This document shows, piece by piece, positions 5,460 through 6,695 of a stretch of 6,695 nucleotides of DNA. The notes beneath the pieces were generated by a model. The model had not been told where the DNA came from, searched no databases, and was given only the letters and a program-made list of their open reading frames with translations. Numbering within the stretch: position 1 is the first letter of the stretch; the number at the start of each line of letters is the position of its first letter. This DNA is from Hyphomicrobiales bacterium (GTDB taxonomy: Bacteria; Pseudomonadota; Alphaproteobacteria; Rhizobiales; S144-23). A program made the position numbers and the translations under genes. Where the stretch lies: contig WGBL01000121.1 in assembly GCA_015494375.1 (NCBI GenBank), forward strand, positions 1 through 6,695, written 5' to 3'.

Positions 5460-6695
5460 TCAGCCACTTGGGCGCAGTCCCCTCTGTCCCTCGGCGAGAT
5501 TGAGCAGCCATATTCCGGTGACAAATGTCGCCATAAGCCAGGTCTGCCACATGCCCCAGCCGAAGGCGGCGACCGTCATGGCGCTTGCGGCATATGCGAG
5601 GGCGAAGGGGCGTACGCCTTCGGAGAAAGCGCCTGCCCGCCGCAACATTACAAAGCCGAGAATGGCCGCCAAAAGCGCGCCGATACCGCCAAGCTCATAC
5701 CAGCTCTGCAAATACACATTATGCGCATGCCAGCCGGGCCGGCGAGCAAGGTCGAGGTCGTGTACGTTTCTCGTGCGCGCAATCAGGCGCTTTTGCAGGG
5801 CCCGGCTCGTGCGAAGCCCCGCTCCGAATATGGGCCGTTTTCGCGCTTCGCTCTCATTGTAAGACCAGATCGCGATCCGTGAGCGGGCGGAATAGGGCAG
5901 CCATTCGGCCTCGTGCAGGCCATAGTTATAGAGCGCCCAGGCGATGGGGATGGCGAAAAGAAAGGCCGCGCCGAGCCCGGCAAAAAGCATTCCTCGGGCA
6001 AAGCGCTCGGCAAAATGCGCGATTGCGAGAACGAGCGCACCCACCACAAACGCCGCCTGGGCGGTGGCGCTGTCGGAGAGGAATATGCCGATGCCGGCAA
6101 GAGCCGCCGCCAGGGCCATCGTGGGCCGGGCAAGTTTGGCGGGCAGATATTGCCGCATGAGCGGCAGGAGGAGCACAATATAGAGCGCCAGGGCGCCCGC
6201 GTGGCGATTGAAATAGTAGTTGTGCACCTCGGTGATGCGGCCGTCTATCACGGTAAGGCCCTTGTGCTTGGCCGGCAGAAGAGAGAAGGCGAGGTTGAGC
6301 GCAAACCGTGTGATTGGTGTGTCAAAGACGAGCTCGAGGCTCAGGTAAGCCACGCCAACGAGCCCTCCGATCACTGCGCCACGGAGATATTTGCGCCGGG
6401 CCGCCCCTTCGGCCGAGAAGAGCCGATTCGCCACATAGACCGCCGCCACGACAAGCGCGAGGGCATAAACAACCATCTCGAGCCCCGCCTTGGGGTCGGC
6501 CGACCACAAAAGCGTGACAGCGGCCCAGGCAATGAGCGCAAAGGCGGCAAGCGGAACGGCGCCCTTGAGGTTTTGCCAAGGCAGGGGCCGGCGCGCGAGC
6601 ACGTCCTCGGCCAGCATCAGCAGATAGAGGACGAAGACGAGGGTTGCGGCGGCTCGCGGCGCAATGCCTGCGACCGCAACAAGGATGCCAAGGAC
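5460..6695 (-). CDS. O-antigen ligase/polymerase-like (Wzy_C) membrane protein, 5' end missing
   Basis: Polytopic inner-membrane protein of the WaaL/Wzy type, which transfers or polymerises lipid-linked glycans on the periplasmic side. The frame is open to the right edge, so 411 residues are visible and the start lies outside; the internal ATG at 6617 falls at the end of a hydrophobic helix and is not the likely start. About ten or eleven helices are visible, with a long hydrophilic loop at about residues 259-330 of the visible part. That loop carries the family's features: SRIAIW...RKRPIFGAGL (about 272-294), where Arg273 is a candidate functional residue, then HAHNVYLQSWYELGGIG (323-339), with His325 and Glu334 matching the conserved His-Asn...Glu-x-Gly pattern. 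The Wzy_C family is clear, but sequence alone does not separate lipid A-core ligase, repeat-unit polymerase or another glycan ligase. No glycosyltransferases are visible nearby to decide. It ends convergently with the 183-residue membrane protein gene. Confidence 0.85.
   Translation of the reverse strand, partial: VLGILVAVAGIAPRAAATLVFVLYLLMLAEDVLARRPLPWQNLKGAVPLAAFALIAWAAVTLLWSADPKAGLEMVVYALALVVAAVYVANRLFSAEGAARRKYLRGAVIGGLVGVAYLSLELVFDTPITRFALNLAFSLLPAKHKGLTVIDGRITEVHNYYFNRHAGALALYIVLLLPLMRQYLPAKLARPTMALAAALAGIGIFLSDSATAQAAFVVGALVLAIAHFAERFARGMLFAGLGAAFLFAIPIAWALYNYGLHEAEWLPYSARSRIAIWSYNESEARKRPIFGAGLRTSRALQKRLIARTRNVHDLDLARRPGWHAHNVYLQSWYELGGIGALLAAILGFVMLRRAGAFSEGVRPFALAYAASAMTVAAFGWGMWQTWLMATFVTGIWLLNLAEGQRGLRPSG

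Noticed and set aside
5019..5550. Ser/Leu/Phe-rich - strand frames across the purine tract that resemble signal peptides or membrane helices
   Set aside because: The pyrimidine-rich - strand (TTC, CTC, TCT codons) makes hydrophobic-looking Leu/Phe/Ser runs automatically; no start site or homology supports translation.
4566..5882. A 438-codon + strand frame bridging the membrane protein, purine tract and ligase-like gene
   Set aside because: It runs out of frame through two supported genes and reads the purine tract as Arg/Glu/Lys low complexity; it has no domain and no ribosome site.
1..6695. CRISPR array, insertion sequence, phage att site, tRNA or toxin-antitoxin pair
   Set aside because: No spaced direct repeats, transposase motifs, flanking inverted repeats, cloverleaf or paired small genes could be seen on either strand.

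Overview
The window reads as a stretch of GC-rich chromosome from an alphaproteobacterium, most likely of the Hyphomicrobiales (Rhizobiales) type. The main support is the PolA N-terminus (VKKGDH.YLVDGSGYIFRAFHALPPLTR), which matches the alphaproteobacterial form of the enzyme, together with strong G/C bias at third codon positions. This placement is from remembered family patterns, not a database search.

Layout. A complete DNA polymerase I gene (polA, + strand) fills the left half; its reading frame is open to the left edge, so the true start may lie outside the window. It converges on anmK (anhydro-N-acetylmuramic acid kinase, - strand), and a 12-bp interrupted hairpin sits in the 93-bp gap. 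anmK diverges, across about 250 bp, from a 183-residue six-helix membrane protein of unknown function (+ strand). That gene in turn converges on a 5'-truncated gene for a polytopic O-antigen-ligase/polymerase-like (Wzy_C) protein (- strand) that runs off the right edge. The last convergent gap holds a very purine-rich tract with a perfect (AGAAG)5 microsatellite.

How the genes fit together. No operon is visible: the strand order is + - + -, with each gene separately oriented. polA is replication and repair; anmK is peptidoglycan recycling in the cytoplasm; the ligase-like protein is probably surface-polysaccharide assembly in the inner membrane; the small membrane protein has no assigned role. 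Two of the four touch envelope metabolism, but nothing here shows that they act together.

I found no mobile element, CRISPR array, tRNA or rRNA gene, toxin-antitoxin pair or defence module, and no convincing new system. The points worth checking are the start of polA, low-complexity insertions in PolA and AnmK, the polypurine tract between convergent genes, and the unassigned membrane protein.
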